From: an uncultured Collinsella sp. | GTDB taxonomy: Bacteria; Actinomycetota; Coriobacteriia; Coriobacteriales; Coriobacteriaceae | Assembly: GCA_958418185.1 (NCBI GenBank) | Contig: CATZEP010000095.1 | Location: forward strand, 1-5,768 | Length of the DNA: 5,768 nucleotides | Direction: 5' to 3' | Part shown: one piece after another, positions 1 to 5,768 of the stretch | How positions within the stretch are numbered: the stretch's first letter is position 1 | Layout of the letters: every line of letters starts with the position of its first letter | Program-made: the position numbers and the translations under genes | The notes under the pieces: model-generated | Databases searched by the model: none | Told to the model about the DNA's origin: nothing | The model's input: only the letters and a program-made list of their open reading frames with translations

Positions 1-809
1 CCGATCGCCCATGCAAGATCGTCGGAGCTAATGTAGGCAATTGCGATAACCTTGCGTTCCGTCGGCGTGATGATGAGCGTATGGGGAAATTGACGCTGAA
101 CATCCACGCCCGAAACCCACGGATTTTGCTTGAGGCCCTCGGTGATCTGGTCGGGATTCACATTGAACAGCGACGTGTCCTCGGGCAGATCGATCAGCTG
201 GATGGCATCGTGCTTGGTCACATGCTCGCTGCCCTGGATCTGAATATCGGTAGCGGCGAACAGGCCAGAGGTAATGACGACGACGGCAACGACTGCAAGC
301 ACTGCCAGAGCGGCAAGGATGCCGCCCGCGATTTTGCCCTTGCCCTTAACGGCAGAAGCGGCACCCGCCGCATGATTTGCCAGGGCGCCGATCGATGACA
401 ACGGATTAGAGCCCTTTTTGCCCGATTGCGGTTTTGCGGAGGCCGACACCGACGTCAGCATACGTGGCTTAGATGCACCCAGCGCGCGACCGGGACGCGT
501 CACCTTTGCCCCCAACGAGGGCTTGGGCGACGCTATGGGGCGAGAAGGTATGGCGCCCATCGCCGGTTTGGGCGTCACCGAGGGACGTGCCACCGGACGA
601 GCAACATTTTTGGCCGCGGGGCGTCCGCCAAGCTGCGAACCGACAGTCGAACGTTTGGCAGGCCGCACGGACCCAGCAGGCTTAGAAGGCATAACGGACT
701 TACGTTGAGGCTGAGACGGTGCGCCGGAACGCCCTCCGGCGCGGCGGAAGGTTGGTTTCGATGCTCTAGAAGCCGAGGAATTTAACTTCCGGTCTGAGCT
801 CGATGCCAT
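1..809 (-). CDS. ftsQ: Cell division protein FtsQ/DivIB, C-terminus cut by window edge
   Basis: Bitopic divisome scaffold protein linking cytoplasmic and periplasmic/wall-facing division proteins. The frame is open from ATG at 809 to base 3 (269 codons seen) with no stop, so the rest of the outer domain lies beyond the left edge. Residues 1-153 form a cytoplasmic tail rich in Pro, Arg, Lys, Ser and Ala with a single acidic residue (D6). Residues about 160-184 are one hydrophobic segment (IAGGILAALAVLAVVAVVVI) preceded by KGKGK. Residues about 188-256 match a POTRA domain: the pattern IQIQGSEHV, then DTSLFNVNPDQI, NPWVSGVDVQRQFPHTL and the conserved TERK near 250. The start is chosen because AAAGGTGAGGGAGG lies just upstream, while in-frame Met40, Met84 and Met117 lack such a site. 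It overlaps the 3' end of murB by 44 bases, implying coupled translation. Identity is firm from POTRA plus topology plus position; the tail length depends on the chosen start. Confidence 0.93.
   Translation of the reverse strand, partial: MASSSDRKLNSSASRASKPTFRRAGGRSGAPSQPQRKSVMPSKPAGSVRPAKRSTVGSQLGGRPAAKNVARPVARPSVTPKPAMGAIPSRPIASPKPSLGAKVTRPGRALGASKPRMLTSVSASAKPQSGKKGSNPLSSIGALANHAAGAASAVKGKGKIAGGILAALAVLAVVAVVVITSGLFAATDIQIQGSEHVTKHDAIQLIDLPEDTSLFNVNPDQITEGLKQNPWVSGVDVQRQFPHTLIITPTERKVIAIAYISSDDLAWAI
721..742 (-). repeat. Perfect 8-bp stem-loop early in ftsQ, just after the murB stop
   Basis: The message strand reads GCGCCGGA, a six-base loop GGGCGT, then TCCGGCGC, a perfect GC-rich inverted repeat. 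It begins 23 bases after the murB stop codon and lies at ftsQ codons 23-30. No run of U follows, so it is not an intrinsic terminator. It could stabilise or slow translation, or simply reflect Arg/Gly/Pro-rich coding. The structure is seen directly; any function is inference. Confidence 0.45.
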
Positions 810-1677
810 ACGCCTCCCTCACCTTTCCGTGCACATGTCTGATAACCGCGGCCACGTCATCGGCCGAGGCGGTTCCGTTATTAACGATAAAATTAGCGTG
901 TACGGGCGAAACTTCCGCGCCGCCAACCGAAAAACCCTTTAATCCACAATCCTCGATAAGCTTGCCCACGCTCGCATCGGGCGGGTTGCGAAATACCGAC
1001 CCGCAGGATGCACAGCCCATGGGCTGTGTGCGCTTACGCCGCGTCAGGTACCGCTCCATACGTTCACGGATATCGGCCTTGGGCGCAGGTTTGAGCTTGA
1101 GCACGCATTCCAGAATGATCTCGTTACGCGGCAGGCTGCATTCACGGTAGCCCCAAGCGATCTCCGAGCCCGCGTAATGCTTGATGCCGGAGCTCGGGTC
1201 AAACGTAACGACATCTTCGACCAGCGAGCCAATCCACTCGGTTCGCGTGCCGGCATTCATGGACACGGCGCCGCCAACGGAGCCGGGAATACCGACCGCA
1301 AACTCAAGGCCCGAAAGGCTGCGCGACAGCGCGTCGTTGACTAGGCGAGCGAATATTACGCCCGCACCGACCGTCAGCGTACAACCGTCTTCGGCGACAA
1401 CCGTACGCTGGAACTCACGCCCCAACGAAATGACGGCGCCGCGATAGCCTGCATCGGCAACAAGCAGATTAGATCCCTTGCCGATAATGACCCACGGCAC
1501 CTGCTCACGATCGAGCACCGCCACGGCGCGACGCAAGGCATGATAGCTGTGACACGTCACAAAGAGGTCCGCCTTGCCGCCGATACGATAGCTCGTATGG
1601 CGCGCGAGGCGTTCATCCTCAATTACGTCCGTATCGATCATGCCCGAAAGCGCCATGACGGCGTTAAACAGACCCAT
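766..1677 (-). CDS. murB: UDP-N-acetylmuramate dehydrogenase MurB
   Basis: FAD-dependent, NADPH-using enzyme that reduces UDP-GlcNAc-enolpyruvate to UDP-MurNAc in the cytoplasm, the second committed step of peptidoglycan precursor synthesis. The 303-residue protein has the FAD-binding half with HTSYRIGGKADL (27-38), GKGSNLLVADAGYRG (66-80) and GIPGSVGGAVSMNAGTRTEW (129-148). The C-terminal substrate domain follows, with GYREC (Arg178), CGSVFRNP carrying the expected catalytic Ser227, GGAEVSPVHANFIVN (252-266) and ELRPEVKFLG, where Glu297 is the expected acid. The GSVF-type loop and length resemble type IIa MurB of Gram-positives such as Staphylococcus; the type assignment is inference. The ATG at 1677 lies five bases after the murC stop with only a weak AAGAAAG upstream, so translation is probably coupled to murC. 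Met8 and Met13 are alternative starts and also lack a clear site. The stop is TAG at 766-768, inside ftsQ. Confidence 0.97.
   Translation of the reverse strand: MGLFNAVMALSGMIDTDVIEDERLARHTSYRIGGKADLFVTCHSYHALRRAVAVLDREQVPWVIIGKGSNLLVADAGYRGAVISLGREFQRTVVAEDGCTLTVGAGVIFARLVNDALSRSLSGLEFAVGIPGSVGGAVSMNAGTRTEWIGSLVEDVVTFDPSSGIKHYAGSEIAWGYRECSLPRNEIILECVLKLKPAPKADIRERMERYLTRRKRTQPMGCASCGSVFRNPPDASVGKLIEDCGLKGFSVGGAEVSPVHANFIVNNGTASADDVAAVIRHVHGKVREAYGIELRPEVKFLGF
813..826 (-). promoter_or_regulatory. Ribosome binding site for ftsQ, inside murB
   Basis: On the minus strand the sequence AAAGGTGAGGGAGG ends three bases before the ATG at 809. It holds two Shine-Dalgarno-like cores: AAAGGTG at about 10 bases from the start and GGGAGG at 3 bases. 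The first has the more usual spacing. The site lies within the last codons of murB, so ribosomes finishing murB pass directly over it. It decides the long-tail start of FtsQ. Confidence 0.7.
1011..1028. repeat. Perfect 18-bp palindrome within murB
   Basis: CACAGCCCATGGGCTGTG equals its own reverse complement. On the murB strand it covers codons for Gln218 to Gly221 (QPMG) and flanking bases, just before the catalytic-serine loop. As RNA it could fold as a 7-bp stem with a CATG loop. It sits in conserved coding sequence, so it may only reflect codon choice. Confidence 0.4.
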
Positions 1678-1682
1678 GGGGT

Positions 1683-3101
1683 TTAAGCGTCTTTCTTGGC
1701 AGTCAGATACTCGATGAACTCGGGGCCGACCGTCGTGACGTCGCCGGCGCCCATGGTAAGCAGCAAATCGCCCTCGCCCACCATTTTCTCGAGCTCCTCA
1801 TTGAGCTCAAGACGGCTCGAGCAGTACACGACCTCCTTGCCGGGATGCTTGGCGCGCACGGTATCGGCAAGCATCTTGGACGTGACACCCGGGATGGGCA
1901 TCTCGCCGGCAGAGAACACGTCAATCAACAGCAGCTTGTCAGCATTGGCGAATGCGTCGGCAAAGTCATCGCACAGAGCCTGCAGGCGCGAATAGCGGTG
2001 CGGCTGGAACACGACGTCGACATGTTTGTAGCCCAGCGAAGAGGCAGCAGCGAGCGTCGCCTTGATCTCGGTGGGATGATGGCCGTAATCGTCAACCACC
2101 GTGATGCCGTCGATATCGCCCACGTGGGTAAAGCGACGGCGGACGCCTTCAAAACTCGAAAGTGCCTTAGCGGCGGCGTCGATATCGAGGCCTAGGACAT
2201 GGGCGACGGTCAAGACGGCCGTGGCGTTGAGCATGTTGTGACGACCGGGGTTGCTCTTAATCTCGACAGCGTGCTCGGTGCCGTCCTCAAAGCGAACGAT
2301 AAAGTCGCTCTGGATGCCCTTGACATCCGGATGCACGCAGACGATGTCGTTGGTCTCGGCAAAGCCATAGGAAAGCACATGACGGCCCGTCGACTTGGCA
2401 AGCTCGACCAGATGCGGGTCCTCGCCACAGACGATGACCGTGCCGTCCTCGCCCACCAGACTCATAAACTTGGCGAAGGTGGCCTCGATCTCCTCGATAC
2501 CCGAGTAATGATCGAGATGGTCGGCCTCGACGTTGGTCACGATGACCACATTGGGGTTAAGGAACAGGAAGGAGCTGTCGGACTCATCCGCCTCGGCGAC
2601 AAAATAGTCGCCCGAGCCGTTCTTGCCGTTGGTATCGTAGCCCTCAACAATGCCACCGATCAGGAAGCTGGGGTCCAGACCCATGCGGTCGAGCATGGTG
2701 GCACACATCGAAGAGGTCGTGGTCTTGCCGTGAGTACCGGCGACGGCGACGGTGGTGTAGCCGTGGCCCAGAGCCGAGAGCATCTTGGCGCGAGGCCACA
2801 CGGGAATACCCAGCTCGCGCGCACGGACGAGCTCGGGGTTGGACTCGGGAATAGCGGTAGAGACCACGACGACGTCGGGCTTGACCTCGTCGATGGTGGC
2901 GGCCTCATGGCCCACATGCACCTTCACGCCGGCGCGGGTAAGCTGGCGAATATAGCGCGACGTCTTAAGGTCGGAGCCGGTAACGACATAGCCGCGTTCG
3001 TGAAGGACGAGGGCGATGCCGCTCATGCCGGCGCCACCGATACCGATAAAATGGGCGCTCTTGAAATCGGGCGCGGAGGTTGCAGTCTGGGAATCAGCCA
3101 T
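1683..3101 (-). CDS. murC: UDP-N-acetylmuramate--L-alanine ligase MurC
   Basis: Cytoplasmic ATP-dependent ligase that joins the first peptide-stem residue, normally L-alanine, to UDP-MurNAc. The 472-residue protein shows the three Mur-ligase domains in order. The N-terminal UDP-binding domain has HFIGIGGAGMSGIA (17-30). The central ATPase has the P-loop AGTHGKTTTSS (121-131, Lys126), EADESDSSF (170-178) and VTNVEADHLDHY (188-199). The C-terminal domain follows GRHNMLNA (286-293) and carries the MurC signature DDYGHHPTEI (337-346), QPHRYSR (366-372) and MGAGDV (450-455). Length is normal for MurC. I chose ATG at 3101, which has AAGGAG 11 bases upstream. The frame can be extended to a GTG at 3128, but that would place the ribosome binding site inside the gene, and the nine extra residues match nothing in the family. 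murB starts five bases after its TAA stop. Confidence 0.98.
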   Translation of the reverse strand: MADSQTATSAPDFKSAHFIGIGGAGMSGIALVLHERGYVVTGSDLKTSRYIRQLTRAGVKVHVGHEAATIDEVKPDVVVVSTAIPESNPELVRARELGIPVWPRAKMLSALGHGYTTVAVAGTHGKTTTSSMCATMLDRMGLDPSFLIGGIVEGYDTNGKNGSGDYFVAEADESDSSFLFLNPNVVIVTNVEADHLDHYSGIEEIEATFAKFMSLVGEDGTVIVCGEDPHLVELAKSTGRHVLSYGFAETNDIVCVHPDVKGIQSDFIVRFEDGTEHAVEIKSNPGRHNMLNATAVLTVAHVLGLDIDAAAKALSSFEGVRRRFTHVGDIDGITVVDDYGHHPTEIKATLAAASSLGYKHVDVVFQPHRYSRLQALCDDFADAFANADKLLLIDVFSAGEMPIPGVTSKMLADTVRAKHPGKEVVYCSSRLELNEELEKMVGEGDLLLTMGAGDVTTVGPEFIEYLTAKKDA

Positions 3102-3198
3102 GTGCTCGTGTACTCCTTGCGTAAACACTGCCTGTAACCCGTCTACTGTACCGCACCTACCGCATCCGCGCGAGGGCGACCCGCGATATCCCGTCTAA
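3102..3198 (-). other. murG-murC intergenic spacer, the only real gap in the cluster
   Basis: This 97-base spacer follows the murG TAG and ends in the murC ribosome binding site. Reading on the minus strand, I saw no paired -35/-10 boxes at proper spacing. TACAGT resembles a -10 box but has no -35 partner 16-18 bases upstream. There is no stem followed by a U-run. The octamer TAGACGGG occurs twice, at 3190-3197 and 3138-3145. The spacer is most likely transcribed read-through. Confidence 0.5.
3113..3118 (-). promoter_or_regulatory. Ribosome binding site for murC
   Basis: AAGGAG on the minus strand lies 11 bases before the ATG at 3101. The spacing is slightly long, but it is the only good site nearby. 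It favours 3101 over the in-frame GTG at 3128. Confidence 0.65.
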
Positions 3199-4314
3199 CT
3201 AACGCAATCCTTCTACCGCGTCTGCCAAAAGGACGGCAGCGCGGTCCTGGGCCAAACCGCGAGCCGCCTGACGCATGGCATCGCGCGCCTGCGCATCATC
3301 GATAAGATGCAGCAGCTCATCGGCAAACGCCCGGGTGTCGATATCGGCATCGGCGCAGAGCACGCCAGCACCGGCATCGACCAGATAGCGGGCATTGGTG
3401 GTCTGATGATCGGCCGTCGCATGCGGATACGGCACCAGTACCGAAGGTGTGGCAAGGGCCGCGATCTCGGCAACGCTCGAAGCGCCCGAGCGCGAGAGGA
3501 CCAAATCGGCCGCGGCCAGCATATCGCCCATATTGTCGATGTAGGGCTGGACGCGATACCGCTTCGCCTCCTCGGGCATCAGGGCAAGAGCACGCTCGGT
3601 GTCCTCGAAGCCATCGGCGCCCGTCGAATGCAAAACATAGAGATTATCGCGCGAGAGCAACTCGTTTTTAAGCGAAGCCACGCGCTCATTAAGATGTTGA
3701 GCACCAAGTGAGCCGCCAAAAACCAGCAGGAGTGTGGCGTCCTCAGGCACGTCGAGAGCCCTGCGACCGCGAACCCGATCCCCCTCGATCACAGAACGGC
3801 GCACGGGGTTGCCGGTCATGAGCACATGGTCAGGATCGCCCTCACGCTCAAACACGGAACGTGCTGCCGGCACCGAGATGCAAACGCGGGCGGCATGCGA
3901 ACTCATCATCTTGTTAGCAAGGCCCGGAACGGAGTTCTGTTCATGCAGCAGATACGGAATGCCCGCGTCTTTGCACCAGCCCAGAAGCGGGACCTCGACA
4001 TAGGCGCCAAAACCTATAGCGACATCGGGCTTGCAGGCTTTAGAAAAATGGCTGCCGAGCGCGCGCTTCGCCTTATAGACACGCCACAGCGAGCTCAATG
4101 CCGTCCAAGGGCGAGAGCGGTCGAAGCCCGTAACCGTAATCGGCACAAAATCGAACCCTGCCTCGGGAACCAGACGACCCTCGAGCTTATGCGACTGACC
4201 CACAAACACAACGTGGTGGCCACGGTCACGTAGCTCCTCGGCCAAGGCAAGTGCGGGGTTGATATGTCCCGCCGTGCCGCCGGCTGCGATAGCAACGGTC
4301 ATCTTATCGGTCAT
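3199..4314 (-). CDS. murG: MurG, lipid II-forming GlcNAc transferase
   Basis: GT28-family, GT-B fold enzyme on the inner membrane face. It transfers GlcNAc from UDP-GlcNAc to lipid I (undecaprenyl-PP-MurNAc-pentapeptide) to give lipid II. The 371-residue protein has the N-terminal acceptor-side loop AAGGTAGHINPALALAE (10-26) with His17, a second glycine loop GFGAYVEVP (101-109) and HEQNSVPGLANK (124-135). The linker region contains TGNPVR (167-172). The C-terminal donor domain has FGGSLGAQHLN (199-209), SRSGASSVAE (274-283) and YPHATADHQTTNA (296-308), with the Glu and His-Gln positions expected for UDP-GlcNAc contacts. The second loop reads GAY where most relatives have GGY. The ATG at 4314 has GAAGGGA five bases upstream and overlaps the ftsW stop by 11 bases, so its translation is probably coupled to ftsW. 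Met5 is a less likely start. Its product is the substrate of FtsW. Confidence 0.98.
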   Translation of the reverse strand: MTDKMTVAIAAGGTAGHINPALALAEELRDRGHHVVFVGQSHKLEGRLVPEAGFDFVPITVTGFDRSRPWTALSSLWRVYKAKRALGSHFSKACKPDVAIGFGAYVEVPLLGWCKDAGIPYLLHEQNSVPGLANKMMSSHAARVCISVPAARSVFEREGDPDHVLMTGNPVRRSVIEGDRVRGRRALDVPEDATLLLVFGGSLGAQHLNERVASLKNELLSRDNLYVLHSTGADGFEDTERALALMPEEAKRYRVQPYIDNMGDMLAAADLVLSRSGASSVAEIAALATPSVLVPYPHATADHQTTNARYLVDAGAGVLCADADIDTRAFADELLHLIDDAQARDAMRQAARGLAQDRAAVLLADAVEGLR

Positions 4315-5768
4315 GGTAGTCCCTTCGTACGCGCGGCCCCTGGTCGTCGGTGCGCAAGCGCGCCGACGGGTCCGAATTCAAGTCGATCCGATTATATCCG
4401 CCACCCGTATTGCGCGGCGTCGGTCGTTGCGGGCGACTCTGCGGCACCGAGCGCGGACGAGCATCCGACTCCGAAGCAAAACCGTTCAAGACGGTAAAAC
4501 CGCCACGCGACGAGCGCTCCCCACGCGTATGGGGAACACCGGCAGTGCTCTCGTCCATAACGGCAAAGCTATCGCGACGACGATCGTATTCATCGCGTCG
4601 AGCGCTCTCGTGCGACACGCGCAAAATAAGCCCGGCGAGCATGAGCGACACGATAATCGACGAGCCGCCATAGCTGATAAACGGCAGCGGCTTACCCGTC
4701 ATAGGAAACACGTTGAGAATACCCAGCGCGTTGATCAAAAACTGCACCGCGAGGATAACCGCAGAGCCCGAAGCCATGAGCGCCCCGCGACGATCGGCGG
4801 CCTGCTCGGCAATTCGAAACGCCGAGTAGATCAGCATCGCAAACACCAAGAAAAACAGCAGCGTCCCCAAAAAGCCAACCTCCTCGCCAATGATGGCCAG
4901 GATGTAGTCGTTGTGAGCCTCGGGCAAATACGAGTACTTCATGGTTGAGTTGCCGATACCGCGGCCGAACAGTCCGCCCGAAGCAAACGCCATAATGGCG
5001 AGCGTTGCCTGATACCCGTCTCCATATTCATCTGCCCAAGGGTTCAAGAGAACCTGAATGCGCACCATACGGTACGGCTCGACGACAAGAGCGATCACGA
5101 TGATGACGGCGCCAGCAAGAATCGCACCGATAATGTATTTTGGGTCAAGGCCGGCAAAGAGCGCCATGCACATGATCGTCAACAGAATAATCAGGATGGT
5201 GCCAAAGTCGGGCTGAATAAAAATCAAGACGAGCGATATGCCCAAATATAAGCCCATGCCCTTAAGGAACTCATTGATGTTACCGCCGGGCGAAAACACG
5301 CGATCGAGCATGATGGCAGAATAGGCAATGGCAAACGGCTTGAGAAACTCCGATGGCTGAAACTGAATGCCGGCAATGCTCAGCCAACGCGTAGCGCCAC
5401 GGCTGCCGCTACCAAAGAGGAACACCGCAAGCAGCAAGATCATCATAGCGATAAGGGCAAGTTTAAGCGCCCCTTCGCCAAACCAGCTATCGGGTGCAAC
5501 GCGCGCGATGAACTCGAGGGCAGCAACACCGACGACAGTGAACATAAACTGCCGGAACAAAAAGTAGGTCGCGGAGTCGTTCTCGTGAAGCGCCTCGACT
5601 GAAGAAGCCGAGTACACCATAAGCAGGCCAAAACAGACCAGCGAGAACAGGCAGGTCAAAAAGACCAGGCGGGGTCGCATGATACGTGCGGGGACGCCGG
5701 CGATATAACGTTCGCCGATGCCCTGCGTGCGACGACCGGCGCGCGGCGTGATGCACTGCGAGGAAGCA
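4304..5768 (-). CDS. ftsW: SEDS-family septal peptidoglycan polymerase FtsW, 5' end probably beyond window
   Basis: Polytopic membrane glycosyltransferase that polymerises lipid II at the division site with a class B PBP; older literature calls it a lipid II flippase. Counting from ATG at 5680 (458 residues), hydrophobic segments begin at about residue 5 and fit roughly ten helices up to about 353. SEDS motifs are MVYSASS (21-27), GATRWLSIAGIQFQPSEFLKP (95-115), QPDFGT (156-161), LPEAHNDYILAIIGEE (252-267) with Asp258 at the catalytic-Asp position, and PMTGKPLPFISYGGSS (326-341). Residues 354-458 form a long cytoplasmic tail with 21 Arg and no Lys. The ATG at 5680 lacks a ribosome binding site. 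The same frame stays open to the edge for 29 more codons, mostly ending in G or C, with no ATG, GTG or TTG. I therefore favour a start outside the window. RodA is the paralogous alternative, but the dcw context next to murG favours FtsW. The stop overlaps murG by 11 bases. Confidence 0.95.
   Translation of the reverse strand, partial: ASSQCITPRAGRRTQGIGERYIAGVPARIMRPRLVFLTCLFSLVCFGLLMVYSASSVEALHENDSATYFLFRQFMFTVVGVAALEFIARVAPDSWFGEGALKLALIAMMILLLAVFLFGSGSRGATRWLSIAGIQFQPSEFLKPFAIAYSAIMLDRVFSPGGNINEFLKGMGLYLGISLVLIFIQPDFGTILIILLTIMCMALFAGLDPKYIIGAILAGAVIIVIALVVEPYRMVRIQVLLNPWADEYGDGYQATLAIMAFASGGLFGRGIGNSTMKYSYLPEAHNDYILAIIGEEVGFLGTLLFFLVFAMLIYSAFRIAEQAADRRGALMASGSAVILAVQFLINALGILNVFPMTGKPLPFISYGGSSIIVSLMLAGLILRVSHESARRDEYDRRRDSFAVMDESTAGVPHTRGERSSRGGFTVLNGFASESDARPRSVPQSRPQRPTPRNTGGGYNRIDLNSDPSARLRTDDQGPRVRRDYHDR
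4320..4326 (-). promoter_or_regulatory. Ribosome binding site for murG, inside ftsW
   Basis: GAAGGGA on the minus strand lies five bases before the ATG at 4314 and within the final codons of ftsW. It supports the full-length murG start and re-initiation by ribosomes finishing ftsW. Confidence 0.65.

Noticed and set aside
418..785. Overlapping plus-strand frames of 70-119 codons opposite the ftsQ tail
   Set aside because: They are antisense to the Pro/Arg/Ser-rich FtsQ tail, whose frame continues into a clear membrane segment and POTRA domain. Their low-complexity translations have no family match and no good ribosome binding site.
3102..3128. GTG at 3128 as the murC start, adding nine residues
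   Set aside because: The AAGGAG site would then lie inside the coding region, and no such site precedes the GTG. MADSQ at 3101 is the better start.
2199..3137. 312-codon open frame on the plus strand opposite murC
   Set aside because: It lies opposite a full-length MurC with every family motif. Its translation is Gly/Asp/His/Val-rich with no recognisable domain, as expected for the antisense of a GC-rich gene.
3130..3190. Promoter for murC within the spacer (TACAGT as a -10 box)
   Set aside because: No -35-like hexamer occurs 16-18 bases upstream, and one weak -10 match in 97 bases is expected by chance.
4259..4948. 229-codon plus-strand frame opposite ftsW and the murG start
   Set aside because: It spans the junction of two well-supported minus-strand genes and encodes a low-complexity basic sequence with no recognisable domain.
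5487..5756. 89-codon minus-strand frame over the ftsW start, as a possible end of murD
   Set aside because: The Arg/His-rich translation has no MurD motifs and most of it overlaps FtsW membrane helices in another frame.

Overview
The window is a compact stretch of a division and cell wall (dcw) cluster. All five genes lie on the minus strand and read from right to left in the order ftsW, murG, murC, murB, ftsQ. This is the classical dcw order. The outer two genes are cut by the window: ftsQ loses its C-terminus at the left edge, and ftsW most likely loses its N-terminus at the right edge. The only real intergenic space is 97 bases between murG and murC. The other junctions are an 11-base overlap (ftsW/murG), a 5-base gap (murC/murB) and a 44-base overlap (murB/ftsQ). 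There are no RNA genes, mobile elements, CRISPR arrays or convincing terminators, and no stretch over 300 bases lacks a gene.

The DNA is GC-rich with GC-rich third codon positions. The gene order, a type IIa-like MurB, the long basic cytoplasmic tails on FtsQ and FtsW, and the AAGGAG/GGGAGG-type ribosome binding sites suggest a high-GC Gram-positive bacterium in Actinomycetota. A gut Coriobacteriia relative such as Collinsella is my best guess from general resemblance. No lineage marker in the window proves it.

The genes form one pathway. MurB makes UDP-MurNAc and MurC adds the first amino acid (L-Ala), both in the cytoplasm. MurG adds GlcNAc to lipid I on the inner face of the membrane to give lipid II. 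FtsW, a SEDS glycosyltransferase, polymerises lipid II at the septum with a partner class B penicillin-binding protein. FtsQ (DivIB) scaffolds the divisome in the membrane. Tight packing implies one transcript with translational coupling.

I found no new system. The points worth a second look are the 153-residue, almost acid-free, Pro/Arg/Lys-rich cytoplasmic tail of FtsQ; the lysine-free, Arg-rich tail of FtsW; the murB/ftsQ overlap followed by a perfect 8-bp stem-loop just after the murB stop; and the uncertain ftsW start.
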